Shown here: piece after piece, positions 27,832 to 42,040 of the stretch | Position numbering within the stretch: the first letter of the stretch is position 1 | Layout of the letters: each line of letters starts with the position of its first letter | Source: Stratiolaelaps scimitus | Taxonomy: Eukaryota; Arthropoda; Arachnida; Mesostigmata; Laelapidae | DNA: 64,000 nucleotides | NCBI GenBank assembly: GCA_019614645.1 | Contig: JABWDB010000021.1 | Location: 3,286,001-3,350,000, forward strand | Reading direction: 5' to 3' | Notes under the pieces: generated by a model | What the model saw: only the letters and a program-made list of their open reading frames with translations | What the model was told of the DNA's origin: nothing | The model's database searches: none | Made by a program: the position numbers and the translations under genes

Positions 27832-30800
27832 GAAAGAAATTTGACGCAAGGGTATCTCGAATCTCAAGGAGAGTATCCTAGTGTCTACTGTATATATATA
27901 TATATATATATATAGATCTTCCCACCAAATATACAGATAGGTAGATGTGTCGCGAAGGATATCTAGTATACGATGGGATATTGAGCAGCGGCCGCAGTAG
28001 AGTTGGATGATAGTGAAAGTGAGTTAAGGTTAATTTTTTAATAGAGAGTGGCCTCCTTCGACTATCCCTTGAATCGGTGACTCTCATGTAGCTCTCAGGT
28101 AGTGGCCGCAGCAGTGGCAGCTCGCTGACTGCTCCTGGCGGTTGTTGGTAAAAGTGTCTCGAACGAGCAAGTGCGCGCGACATCCGTCGTAGATCTCCAC
28201 CCTGAAATATTCTCCCTAAATCCCCAACAGGAGAAGTAGAGGAGCGCCCGAGGCAGGAGTGTTAGAAGTGCCCGCTGCTGCTGAACGTTCACTGCTGGCG
28301 GCTCTACAGCGGCCACTGCTGCCGAAGCGGCACAGCTCGAACAGGTGTTCCTTTAAGCGCACTTACTCGTCTAGGCCCGGCCCACTTTAGGGCGACAGAA
28401 TAAAGCCTCCGAGATTTATTAAAATAAGTATCATGAATTTCGTATCCACGAAAAGCGAGCGACCGAATGAGAGAGGAAGAGAGAGGTGGGGGGGGGGGGA
28501 TGCGATGAACGGGGTAAACTGTTGGCGGCAATCATGGCTACTACGGCCTGTGAGAACGTGGTAGACTATTCAGAGCGATATCGAGAGTGACTTTATGACA
28601 GAGAGACCAGCAAACAATTTGGTGCAGTTGGCGAGTAATAGAATCCGGCTATTTCCAAATATGTTTGCTTAAACGGGAGTGTAGATAACAAGATATCACA
28701 ACGCAGTGTATTCAGGATATACGACAATATCGTTCATGTCGGCGGTGTGTAATGACAAGAAAATTTAACGAACAAAACATCAATCTCAGTCCAGAAGGAA
28801 AACTTCAACGTTAACGCCAAAGGCGGTGGCCAATCGTTCGGTCGTTGAACTGGCCGGGCAGGCTCATGTCTATTGTCTGACTATGTGATATAACAGCTCG
28901 TTGTATTAGAGTGTATAGTCCAAAAGAACCAGAAAGAAGTAGCCACAATATAGATGGTCACTGATTATACACAGCGTACGGGACGGTAGCGTCCTCAATC
29001 GGGGTTAGCCAGCATTGCACATTCATGTGTAGTCATGTGCACGCACATGACAACGATTTGCGGAAATGGAAAATGCTTCACATCTGGGTGCAACTGTATC
29101 CACCTATTTATAGCCAGCTCGTTCAATATGTCGCCGTTGTTGTTGCCGTTGTTGATGTTGGTGGTGGTTCTTCCACGATACATCTGCAATGATCATATAG
29201 GCGTACTGCCTTTTGTGCAGTTAAACCATTTCCTTTCATCGTTGGTAGCAGTCGCAACAGCAGCATCAACGTCATTATTGTTATGATTGTTATAGGAGAC
29301 GTCGTCACGGACGAGCCATGAATTGGTGTGATGGCATGCATGCTGGCGGTCTATGACAGGTAGTGATTCTAGTACAAATTTCTAGTACCCGGAGCATTGT
29401 TGCAACAAATGATTCGTCGTCTTCGCTGGCTTCATGCGCCGCATTCCCGTGCGCACATCGGCCGACGAGATGACAAGGGCCACGGTGGGACATCATTTCT
29501 TCCACCACTTTGGCCAAACGTGCTCCTGTTTTTTTTTTTGTTGCTTGGTGGCTGCCTCCTCCCTCCTTGATTTTGTGCCGTTCATCTGACTTGGGCTCAT
29601 CTGGCCGCTCGTTCGGTCTGGCCGGAATTATTGGTGCTTAGACGCGAACCGGCTCGTGCACCGCCTGCGCCCTCAGACGGATGCCGGTAACAGTCATCGT
29701 GGTAAAACATGGTACTCCATTTTCGAGCAGAATTTTCGATATTTCGATTCGGAGAACAATCGGCTCGGTGGCCGAATTGGCTCTTTCTTGTTTTTCTTTT
29801 TAGTCTCTCTCGTTCGTATTCTTTCGAATCGAGAGGAGCGATTGGATCGGATCGAAGTCAACAAAAAGAAGAAGTCAAGAAAAAAAATGACAACTGCGTG
29901 GGCTGACGACTTCGGTGCGCGCATCATGTTCCATTCGTGCAGCTGCTACCGCAACGAGCACCAGCGTTTTCAGCGTTCGCGTGCACATATCTTCTTTGGT
30001 GGCGCAGAAAGCCATCTTCCTCTGTCTGTCTCTTTCTGTAGTATCTCTCGTTTGCTTACTCTGACGGTTCGGTTTAGTTGTATCGGGTATACTGCTGCTG
30101 CTGCTGCTGCTGGATTTTTGTCCAGTTAAACTACCGTGCCCATAACAAATATATATTGCTTAGTGGCTATCGATCCATAACACCTGTATTATTATTATTA
30201 TGTGCCCTTCTGCGCAAACGCGTGTACACGTGTGTTCACAACCGAAGCCATAGCTGAGGTGATCGGAATGAATGGGGGCGGTATCTGCGCTGAGGGTGCA
30301 CAGAATCATATATATATATATATATATACATATGGTCTGGATAAATAGTACTGACATCGAACGGTACCATCAACAACGGCAATGCATACGTATATTGCAC
30401 GGTGGCGACATTAATGGTCGTCCTACGCTGCACCTTTCTGCGGCTACTTTCTTCGGTGCTGTCGCTGCTGATAGTCTTTGTTGATCTTGTTGTCGTTTTG
30501 ATTACTCGTTATTTGTAGATTTATGAAATGTACATAGAGAATTGCCACTGGTATGCTATATCGCCTCAGACAAATTGTTGACCTATCGAGCTCAATTTTC
30601 TACCGGTAACCAACTACACAGTCAGAGAATCACTGTATATGAAATGTAATATGAAGGAGAGCGCATAATGGGAACAGCTAACAGAGTTTCATCGCATAGG
30701 CATATATGGGCGCAACTGTGAAAATTATAGCGGTACAGTTGAGTGGGTTGGCAGGCGGCAACGACTACACTAAACAACAGCAAGGTGAATTACTTGCATT

Positions 30801-31952
30801 CATACCCAGGTACACGAGCAGCAGCGGCACAGCAGTAGCAGCAGCAGTCATATCTATGGTGCCCTGTCCCGTTGATTCGTTCGTTCTTTCTTTCATCGCC
30901 GAGGGTCCTCCGATCCCGATCACACAGGTAGATTCGATCCAAGCGACGGCCGCAGCGGTCGCCATCGCCGCCACAGCCGTCGGACCGCCGAGGTGCAGCC
31001 TCGGTCATCCGGAGTATCACCAATGGCGGCATCGGCATCGGCAGCAGCGGCAGCAGCGATGTTGCCGACGATGGCGATTTCTTCTGCTCCTTCTGCTGCG
31101 GCCATCCGCTCTAATGAAGACATCTCACTCAGACAACTCATCCTGCCTTTCTTTTCCTGCCCCTCCTCCTCCTATTCCTTTAACTACGGACGGACCTCTG
31201 CACTGACGTCTTCTTCGCCTCATGCTATTGCTGCTTGTTCACCGTTTTGCCGTTGCTTGTTGTTGCTGCTGCCGCCACTGATGTTGCTTCTGCCGTGGTC
31301 GTTCTTCGAGGTCCCTGTTCAGAGCAACTACTCCTTGGCCAGGTAGATTTCCTCGCTACGTTTTCTTCTTCTTCTTCTCTTCATCGACTAGGCGCTGGTC
31401 GGTACATGGTTGGTCGGGTCGATGTCGGCCGCTTGGTTTGATTCTGTTCTGCTGTTCGCTCTGTTATGGGCCTACCTGCGCTTGCTGTTGCTGCTGCGGC
31501 TGCCTCCCGCTGCTGCTGCTGCTGCTGCTAGCTTTGGTCGTCCTTTGGTGGTTCTCGTCGCTTCTCGTGGCTGGCTCACCACCCGCTTCGCCCGCCGCTC
31601 CGGCTGCGCTGAAGGTGGTCCCTTGCTGGCCGCTAAATTCCTTCTAGACCACCCAACGGCGAAGGTGTGCTGCGTCTCTGCGCTATCTGCTGCTGCTGCT
31701 GACGGCGGATTGCCGATTTCGTGCCTGCGCGCTGGACCGCTGTTGCTGCTGGACCACGATCGTGCGGATCGTGAAGTCGTCCGGAGATACGCGACGTAAG
31801 GCTCCTCCGGCAAATCGACATCAAATCAAGACGACACCGCAAGAATCTATGGCGATATCCTTTGTCAGGGATACTTACCGCCTGCTGAAATAGTAGAAGA
31901 AGTGCTGCACCAAACAGATCTCAGTCAGCCAGTTAGTTAGTGTCCAATTAAG
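19501..31952. other. Non-coding, repeat-rich; no gene recognised
   Basis: CTG/CAG, TCG and CAT repeats throughout. Also GA (27797-27828) and TA (27889-27914, 30309-30328) microsatellites, a 12-G run (28488-28499), and a CTG/GCT-rich block with many shadow frames (30800-31790). Confidence 0.45.
27797..27828. repeat. GA microsatellite
   Basis: GA run of about 32 bases, followed 60 bases later by a TA run (27889-27914). Confidence 0.9.
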
Positions 31953-33904
31953 ATGGACCCTTCATCTCGTCGAAAAAACGACAAAAAGGGGGAAATAAAG
32001 CGAGGCAGAAAAAAAAACAACGAAGAAAAACCGCGCAGGAAACAACAAACACAAACGATGATGATGATGATGATGATGACGACTACGATGACGGTAAACA
32101 CTAATCAAGTCGTGAAATTTAATGATAGTAGAGAGTTGGTGACCACCCCCAGATATTGCGCGAGCCGTCCTGGTAGTGTTGGCATAGCACTTCGTATCAA
32201 CACAACGTCCGTCTACGGCCGCCCAACTGACCGACGGGATGTTCGTGCCTCCTCTTGTGCTCCTGGTGCTAGTCGTCGCACCATGGAGGGCCCACAGCTG
32301 CGCCGACAGGTACGCAGGTCTTCCCGGAGCCGTCGTAAGGGATCACCACGGTGCTATCTCACAATGGCACCACAATCCGATGTTGGATAGCCATAATTTA
32401 GTCGCATCCGTATATATCTCACTAAAATACTGCTGCTGCTGTTGTTGTTGGCGTCGTGGTCGTCGTCCTCTACGGCCAGAGAATACCACTTGAAGGCGAC
32501 GCAGCGAAGGAGGCCGATGTCTCTCTCTCGAGATTGAATTGTCACTGGGCGCAGAAAGGCAGCAACAAGACGCGCGCTGACTTCACTGGGTGACTTGAAA
32601 AGAGATATCTTCTATAATTATGACACAAGCACGCAGTGAACCGAAAGGGGGTAGTTGGCTGTGTGCGGTCTGTAATCGCGTGAAATGAAGAAAATGATAC
32701 TGTGGAAGGAATTTGAAGGTACGGAAGCGAGTGCCGACAATATTTCCTTTCGTAAAATATTGTCGTCAATTCAACGGCTCTGATCGATGATACACGGTTG
32801 ATGTCTATATCAGGCGCAGTCCAACTTTGCCGCTCCCCTCGCTAAAAAAAAAAAAACGTCCGATCTTTGAAATCGTGCTGCCGCTCTTAACCAAACAACT
32901 GGTCGGTATGAAACGATGGGGCGGCGTGTTCGCCCCCTGTTACCCCCGGAGCACCCCAAATAAGCATGATGGCTCAATCCGAGCTCAGCGAACTAAAGCA
33001 CCCACCTATGAGGCACCCAATGAATATCCACCAAGAGGTGCTGCTTACTCGCCCAATAAGGACGATCAGGAATCGACAATAGCTGCTACATAGTTTCCCA
33101 CCGTGAGGACTTTAATTCTTGCTGCTCGGCCACCTGAAGCGGTCGGCCAACAGAAGAGGTCGCACGAACGTCATGTCGCCTCACGAGTTATTAATGCCTG
33201 AGGCCCAGTGCAGGCTCACTTGAGGTCGTTCGTCGACTGCTGTTGAGGGCGAAGGTGATGTCGATTCCGTGATCGACTGCTCGGACACCGTCGCTGAGGT
33301 ACAACTCTGCCTATACGATATCTTTCGTTCACTCGGTGGAAACGTCAGGTCTCATTTTCACGGATCGCTGGTGTGTGCGTGATACTGCTGCACCTTGGTT
33401 CTAATGCACACAGGACACCGTGGTGGTTCTTAATGAACACACCAAGCCACTATTTGCCCTGTGCGACTCACGTTGGCTTCGTTCTCGCCCCGGGCTCGCC
33501 TAATTAAGAGATCGCGTCTCTATTGTTGAGGTGTGCTTGGAAGGCAGTGTCCCGTCGTGGCTGATTGGAGCACCCGATTGAGAGCGATTCTGGAGGAGGG
33601 CGTTCTCGGGTTGTAGATGCCAAAGATTGGGTCCTGGGGGTTGCGACTGGCGTAGATATACAGTGCGATGTTGCTGGTGCGGTTCATAGTCTGACAGGGT
33701 GACGGACGGATTCAGGTTGTTTTGGTAATTCTGGAAAGTCGCACCCGAGAAGGCCGGCACAACGAAGGCTGTGAAGGCCTTTAAAGGAGACACCCAGCCG
33801 AGAAGAAGTCGAAGAAGAACACGAGAGCGACGATGAACCAAAGATTGTATGTTGCTGCTGTCTCCTCTTCTTCTGCTGTGATAGAAGTGCTCCAGGTAAA
33901 AGGG

Positions 33905-33937
<33 letters not shown>

Positions 33938-35194
33938 TGGCGCTGGAGGTGTTGCTTTTGTGTTGCGTGGTGATACACCATCACCTACCCAGATCAAGAT
34001 GTCCCGTATACACAAGTGAACTAACACCGGCGGCGGCAGCGGCGGCAGCGGCGGCGGCGGTGGCAGAAAAGCCAACATCACCGAAATTTCTCGCCCCTCT
34101 GCGCCCGTTCCTTGAATTGTGTAGCAGCGGTGAGAGTGGCGCGCTGTGCAGCATAGCTTCATACGCGAAGAACAGCGCCAGCACCAGAAGCGATCATTTA
34201 TAGTCTCTTTTTCCGAATCTATCTCTCTATCTATTCATCGATCTATCTATGTCTCAATAAAGCAACAGCATTCACTGTTCGCCCGTCTCACCCTATACTC
34301 GAAAGCTTGCGTCCTATTCTAAGTTATTACTGTAGTCAGTTCGGTTGGTCCACCGGTTGGTCCGTAGCTGCGCCTGCTGCTCTGATTGTGTTACCTATCG
34401 TATAGTGTTCCCGACTGTGTGTGTGTGTATATGTGCTATCTATGTTGTGCTTGTCTCGTCCTGCTGCGAGACCGAAAAAAAAAAAGATTGTTCATGAGCC
34501 AGTAACATCCAAGCAAGGCACACGTCCATCTGTTTCGGTGAAGCGGTTGGGTTAAGTCCCTCGATAGCCGAGGGTAGCTGTTACTGCTGCTACTGCTGAT
34601 AGGGTTTGTTAGTGAGCAATGACAGGACGTCCTCCTGCGCGCTGGAAGGGCGATGGGAGCTATAATGGTTTAGGGCCGTTGAAAGAAATGTCGCCTTCGT
34701 CCGGCGCCAGCAACTGCGTCACTGAAGCTATTCCACCGAATCTACTCTACAAAGGGTTAAAAGTAGAATTGAAACGAGTGGGAGCAATACACGTTAGCGA
34801 GTAAGTCATTAGTTAGATAATAGTTAGTCCGTTCGTTGGGAGATGGTCATGACGGCAAACACGAAACGCACTCTCTATGCTGGTCTGGATGGCTGACTGG
34901 CCAACCTCGTCATCCTTGAGCGTCATCTACATATAACTGTCGTGTCTGGACGGCAGTAGAAGCAGCAGCACTACAGGTTAGCAGTCAGGTAAATGGCGGT
35001 GGCGGCAGCGGCAGCAATAGACAGAGCAACACATGTGGCGAGATGGTGATATGCGATGTGTATCGCCACCACCATCACCATTGGCTGTGGGTTGGGTGTT
35101 CTCTGGCCACCCATATCACGAGCAGTCTACCCCGCGGCACCCTTGAGTCGTTGTCTCTCCCTCGCTCTCTCGCTCTGCCACTTCCCGGAGTCAG
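31953..35194. other. Non-coding or unproven; open frame at its left end
   Basis: A 145-codon frame (31953-32390) starts at a good-context ATG and holds an ATG repeat. A 220-codon minus-strand frame (34162-33500) is repeat-assisted. Neither shows a known domain. Confidence 0.35.
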
Positions 35195-35210
35195 AGCAAG
35201 GATTATCTTG
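35195..35210 (+). CDS. Candidate 16-nt microexon upstream of Oaz exon A
   Basis: A long pyrimidine tract (about 35151-35186) ends in agtcag, followed by 16 bases and a strong donor, CTTG/gtgagttg. If read in phase 0 it gives Ser-Lys-Asp-Tyr-Leu plus one base, exactly the phase exon A needs. Vertebrate family members have an SSKD segment at about this place, but four residues are weak evidence. Confidence 0.2.
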
Positions 35211-38200
35211 GTGAGTTGACGAGATTGCTAGAGATTAACACAATCCGCGTGTCTTCTCTCCGGCAATGGCCACTCGAGCAGCAGCATCAGCAGCCGTCTC
35301 GTCGTCTCTCTGCCGTATGTAGTTGAAAGCAGGGTTCTACTGTTGTTGCTGTTGTCGTCATCATGATGTTTGAGCGACTGGATGGGTCGTCGCCGGAATG
35401 CTGCTCGCACAAGCGACGATTGATTCAATAGAACAGAGCCAAGTGGCTCTGGACGTGGGGCGCAGTGGATGAACTGTAGGTCAATCGATCGCGGAGCGTT
35501 ACTGTGCTGATGGCCACTATGGCCTGCTGATGGTGGATTCCGCGAAAATCCGTGCCGCTGCTGTTTCTCCAGCAGCAGCAGCAGCAACAGCACTACGGTC
35601 TCTCACAAAAAGTTTTAGCAGAAGCTGCAACAAACGCCAACAACGATAGTGTGTTTGAGCAAGAAGAGCTCAAACACTGGGCAGTCATCCTCATCATATC
35701 CCCCACCATCATGAGCCAACAACTCACTCAATCGATCCATTCTTTATTCGTTCTTTGAACGATCTCAAAGCACACCTCTAACCTCGTCAAGGTGCAAGCG
35801 ACTTCACTTTTTCACTTCACACTACTCTGTTGTACTGTGTCCCTTATTCAACCTAACCTCCATGCACATATGCCTATCTCACTGCTACCTGCTCACTCCC
35901 TCTACATCGTTCCTCTTCTCAACCCATTTTCTTTCTTTCTTTCTTCGTTGGCGTGGCGTCAAGTGTGTACGACACCACCGAGAGAAAGAAGAAATGCTGC
36001 CTCTGACGAACGTTACGAGATTGACTCGTAAAGCGGCTAACCAAGATGAGATTCATGTTCGCGGGCGCACAGACGAAATATTCATCGTTTCATTCTTATT
36101 CGCTTGTCGGTTTTACAGCAGCTGCCGCTAAGAATAGGAAGGGATTTGCAAACGAGAGAAAAAAAAGCTGTTACGGCGATAGGTAGCTGGCGGACCGACC
36201 AACCGGCCAGCTAAATCTAATTATGACATCAGTGACCTATAATACCTAACAGCTACCTCAGTACCTCGGTAGGAACCTCCCTCCAAGTGGTGTTAGGCGA
36301 AGAGGAATCCCGGTGTTCGTGGCCGTCGTGCGGTCGAACGGGCGAATAACAGCGCCCACGGCTCCTCGAGCCTCGCGCGAGGTCGGTCATGGCTATAAAC
36401 TGTGGGGTGCAGGTACTCGGCGCAGGACCCCGTGGCATGCTAAGAACTAAACCAAGTGAAGAACGGGGCCCCGAACGATAACTACAGCAGCGGCACCGAC
36501 ACTGGGAGCCTGGCGACACAAAAGCCAATATGGCACGATGACTTCTATCGACGACGCTAGCACGGTTTCTCACTCCCGCTTTGGCAACTCTTGAGTGGTG
36601 CGTCCGAATTGCTTTACCGATGCCGATCGCTGTTCTCGCAATTGCTCAGCTGAGCCGGAGTCACTGGCAGGTTTAATATATAATAATTGTGTTTTGTATT
36701 GGCCGCAATGTCGCCGTCGTGCGTTCGGTGGTCCAGCACACGCTGATAGCTATTTACCACGTACAGCTGCACCAGATTACAGAGCTACAAACAGTTATGA
36801 GCAATGCGAACAGTCAATCGTCATACGGCCTCTGCCTTTTCGTCCGTTTTAACTATGGACAGCAGCTTCTCGCTGCTCTCTCTCTCTCTCTCTTCCGTCA
36901 TGTAACTGCTGTCGAGCGTGCAGTTGCTAAAGAGGAAAACGAGGCAAATGCAGCCTAACAGGCCAACCAGATGTGACCGACTAGTCGGTGTCGCACTGCT
37001 TCCTTGGGGAAGCAGTCCGTGCCATAGATCTCACTTGGTATGTCCTGCTCCGAGCATCTCCAGAAGCGAGACACAGCAGCAGCAGCAGTGGCCGTCGCGT
37101 CGTACTGAAGGGACATTGGAATCTCCAAGCAGACAGCAACTTCTCGGTCTTGGGGTTGCTGGAGTGAAACGTGCCCTTCGTTTCGACGGTCTGTGCTGCA
37201 TAGTAAAATAGTCGAACATGAAGCGGCTGACAGTTCATTCATACGTCAGTCAGGTCAAACCATTCGTGGATGAGAAATAGCCACGAAAACCGGATTCACA
37301 GCTCGCAGTAGTCTCAAGTAGTTCTCCTCTACTCCATCGAATGAAATGAGCCAAGATATACAGAGGATAGGTGTCTACTCGTAGCTATGGTGTAATGTAG
37401 CAGCACTCGAGACGACACTTACGAGGGACTGAGACTGATTCAGTGTGCACTCAAGGGCAGCTAAAAAAGAAGCTCGATCTTGACCCGAAGCTTTTGTCCG
37501 GTGACAAAAAACAAAGCCCCCTTACTCCGGATAGACACAGATACCTTAGATCGCGGTACCCTGGGTAGCTACTTAGCACAAGTTTCTGTTGCTCAAAGTC
37601 GTTCATCTTTCAATAATGGGAATATATGAACTTGACGTGGAGATACAAAGCTACAGTATGTTATTGTACTTGTATTATAATTTTGAAGATATTTCACATA
37701 CACACATATATATGTAGTTGAGTGCATATTTCTCTGAAAATGGATATGGGATTATTTTTGGATGGGATTGTGCATACAAGGTCAACACGTAGGCAGCCTG
37801 ATCCGTCGAAGAGGGTGCTCTAAGTCGGTCGGGAGCCAGGCGCCACGGTGCTGAGACGCTCCGATCGGATCGAGTTTGCTATTTCTGCTTCTGTCGATGC
37901 GGTTACTTCTATTGCTGCTGTTCTTGAGGTTCCCTCGATTTAAGCCCCTCAATCTGAAGACACTTTTTCTTCCCTCGTAGTCGTTGTCTTCTGTCGAGGA
38001 TCGATCTTGTGCAGGATGTACGGATCAAGAGATTTGACGGCTTCGCGCCTGTCTCAATCCTCCCCGCCTAACGTTCACACCGTTGCGCCCGCGCCGCTAC
38101 TTTTGGGTTGCCTGTATGCTCGTTCACACCTCCTCCACATCGCAGCAACGAGCACTCCTGTGGCTCCTGCCACATGGTACCACGTAGATGTCGATAGACA

Positions 38201-40119
38201 ACAGCAACAACAGCAGCATCTAACTAGCTGAGCCCGGCGTACAGCACGAGAACGAGACACAGCAGAACGTGTCTCTTACAACATCCTCATCTTCACAACG
38301 AATTAAGACGTAACACATCATCATCAGATGAGTGCAGCACACATAAGGCGGCGACGGTCCACTTCATTCTATCGACTTGACTTACGTCGACATATCGATG
38401 CATCGTCGATATCATACGACACCATACGCTATACACGTCGCCGCCAATGGTGGAATATCGCACGGTTATTAGCTGGCGGTCGATCACTGCCGCCGCCGCC
38501 GCAGCAGCAGCTGTTGAGTCATTTTGTCATTATCATCATCAGCTTCGTTTCCTAACCTCGAACAGTCCAGCGAAGACGGGAGTAACTCACTAATGTTCAG
38601 CTGCCAAGGCAGACGAACGTTATGTGTATGTAGATCTATGTGTATGTGTGTGTGGCTTTGGAGGTGAGGGCGTCCATCGGTTCTGTCGCTCATCGTCACT
38701 TCAACCGGTGAAGTCGATCGTTGAGGCTGGATCACATCGGTGTCCGAGGTGTCCGAATGATACGGATAGTCTATAATTTCCATTCGAGCTTTTTTTTTTG
38801 TTCAAGCAGAATCACTGACTACACCTTTATATGTTTCTTCTTCACATCTACAACATGTACGTCTCTCTCAATTTTGTGCGTTCCACCGTTGCCTGATTGG
38901 TTGATTGTTCGCACGCTTGTCTGTCCTTCAAACCGTTGGCTGTCTATGCTAATGCTGTATCACCCATTATTCGATCGTACGTGGCGTCGACATATACGTA
39001 CACCAGATACAATGTAACAATATGCTTATTAGTTATTATAATACCGCTTATAGGTAAGCTTTCCAGTAAACATAAAATCGAGTAGGAACAAAAGACAAGA
39101 TATATTTGACAGATTATAGTTGACTCTACAATCCCGCTGTAAATTGCGAGAAAACCAATAGATCGATCGACGAGGTTAGATAACCAATCGCTTTCAATCC
39201 CTCCCCCCCCCAAGCGAGAGTTTCCCTCAGCGCAACTCCATCTCGATGCGATCGTCCTCCAGTTGTTACTGGCGGTCGTGGGTCGTGGGCTCCCTGGCTC
39301 TTTTCGAGGCGCCGTTGTTTATGGGTCTACCGCCGCGTCGTCGCGCTGTGATCGTGATGCCGGACGAGCACCGTGCCGAGCTAAGACAGAGTAGTAGTAT
39401 TGGGTCAATCATTTGGTTAGTAGTCAGTTAGTGAGTCCAGCGAGCATAACAGGGAACAGCGGCTGCCGCAAAGTTACGTGAGAGAAGACCACTGCCACCC
39501 GCTGTGACGGAGGCAAATCACTTAGGGAGAGACTTACTCTCTCTCTCGGTCTGAGTATTGTGTTAGTGGTTGATTCTACTGCCATTTCTGCTGCTCTTGC
39601 TATTCGCGTTGTGGACGATGATACTGATGAGTATGCTGGCGCTACCACTTTGTCTACTCTGCTTTTTCAACTGTATATATATATATATATACAACGACTG
39701 CTTCTAGTTGGTTGTCTGGCAGCCTATCGGCTTGCTTGTCTGTCCATCTACAAATCTGCCGTCTATCCGTCTTCTCGAGGGGTGTCGGTCTCGCATCGCA
39801 CAGGTACAAAGTGTCGCATTTGGCGAGACACGGCCACCGCAGCCACCGCCGTTGCCAGCGGTGGTCGTCGTCGTCGTAGAGGCATGGTGCGCTATGCAGA
39901 ACCGTCGCCTTCATCCGGTAGGTAGCCACGAACAAACCTAACCTGTACTACTATTACCCAAACACTACAGTTGTTGCCACCGAAACAGGCGGTGCACGCT
40001 GCTAGTAGATACGAATGTTGTCGTGGTGCTGCTGCTGCTGCCACCGTAGAATGTCATCATCATCGTCGTCGTGTGCTGCCACTGCCACGCAGTCGCTACC
40101 TGTGGGCTCAGAAACCGGG

Positions 40120-40152
<33 letters not shown>

Positions 40153-42040
40153 GGACAGGCTCTACGGATAGAGCCTGTCTATCTACCGCCCTCCTGTAGG
40201 AGTGGTACCATACATCCGGCACCGACACAGCAACAGCAGCATGCGCGATCACCCCGCCGCTACTCTGCAGAAACAGCAGATGATAACTCAATTAGTGGGC
40301 CCATTATCATCATCAGCAGCAGCAGCGAGATGATCATCACCAGTCGCACTATCATCACTTGAGCATCGCAGTTCATCACTGCATTTCAAGCGGTACTCTC
40401 TCTCTCTCTCTCACTCTCTCTGAACGAAGACGACGGTGACTTTTCTCACTATGTTGACTGCTTACTAGTCAGTGCGGCGGCCACCACCACCACCACAAAC
40501 CCGTAACACTCACCCCGGAACCACGAGGTGAGAGATTGTGCGTGGACGAGTAGAGATAGAACTGCTCATAGTCCCTTGCCATAGTCTCTATTTCTCTCGA
40601 TTTTTTTCTCTGTAGAGCCAGCCAATCACCACTCACTCCCTCTCATGGCACTGCCACGAGCAAGTTGACTATGATGCGGTGGTTTGCCACCCCCTCCGCG
40701 TTCTCTCTCTCTCCGTTCACTTTCGCGCTTCATCTGGGACTGTAACGTGCTGCTGATCTGTCCCCGGTGTCGGACAGGCGACGGTAGTAGCAGCAGCAGC
40801 AGCGGCGGCGGCGGCCGCTTTGAGGACGAATATCCGAAAAGTGAAAGTGAGAGTAATTTGTAGCAACAACAGCAGAAAGAGGAACGGACGCCAAGAGGAC
40901 GGATGGTGGGTAAGCGCATTTTGACGGATACCTATCATCCCAGCGGGTTGATTGATTGTCGGCGCGCGGCAGCAGCAGCAGCGGCGATAGCGGCAACAGA
41001 CTGTCGAGCACCGGGCGACCACAACGGCCACAGAGTAACACCAACAACTTAGCATCCGAACGCGCCCCGCGATCCGCAACAGCCTGTGGCGACCTGACCT
41101 ATGGCCACAGTAACATATGGCTATTACTTCTACTAGTACTACTGCTGCTGCAGGCCTACTAGTCGGCCTGCGGCGATGGGAGGGGGTCAGCCAGCCGCGA
41201 TCGCCCCCGCTGCCGAGTCACTGCCATTCGGGCTGATGCCAGCAGCTCGAGACTCGGATGTGCGTGTATGTCATATGAGCGAGCGGCTCCGCGAAACACA
41301 GTGAATACAAACCTGCATATACATACAAACACTATCTATCTATCTAAGACTATCACGATGGAGCGTGTCTGGTAAAAGGTGGCCTAAGGGGTTACGAGTG
41401 GCTGTCCGCCGGAATATGACCCTGTACCACAAAATGTAACCTATGTTATTCAACCTTATATGTGATGTCTATGATGGTGATGATGGTGATGACGATTGTG
41501 TCTGCTTGTCACGTACGTTCATCCTGAGTGACACGAAAAATACTGTATCCACCTTTAGAGACGCATTGACCCAAACATACACCCGCGCACTAACCAAAAC
41601 AAATGACAAACACGCTTTGCTCTATGTGACACAATCGTTACACTTTTGGTTTGGATTATATTACCTACTTTGAGATGCGGATCGCGAGAGTTCGTTATTG
41701 GTCATCTGAAACTGGCGAAGACGACAGAAAACACTCGGGTGGGTTGCAGAGAGTGGACCAAACTAATTTTGAGCCAAATTGCACGAACATCTATGAAATT
41801 TGGTGTTGCCTAATTGAATGAACGAGAGGAGCGTATGCCGACGCCTCAATTAGAATATCAATAATCCAGGAAGATTAGTGCTCCAGTGTAAAAATGGTAA
41901 CTGCTAATTAGTAGTGAGTGCACAGGTCAAGCGTGATACCACTTCACCAACGGCACAACAACTATAGTAAGTGGTATTTTGTCGCCAAAAGCGGTCAAAG
42001 CATCAATAGAGATTCTGGGAATTATTTCTCATTACTTTAG
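35211..42040. other. Non-coding, repeat-rich; no gene recognised
   Basis: CAG/CTG runs, GA (40120-40147) and TA (39673-39691) microsatellites, CT tracts (36878-36894, 40397-40413), and a second weak ratchet-like sequence (39053/39054). Probably an Oaz intron. Confidence 0.4.

Noticed and set aside
29035..29286. Short Cys-rich string resembling an EGF-like loop
   Set aside because: Only four cysteines, no following EGF consensus, no splice context; likely chance.
33500..34162. 220-codon minus-strand open frame, the longest in the first 42 kb; another frame of it (33687-33520) has a C-rich third codon position
   Set aside because: The frame runs through CAG/GCC repeats that lack stops, contains low-complexity Pro/Gln runs, shows no domain, and the two protein-like pieces lie in different frames.
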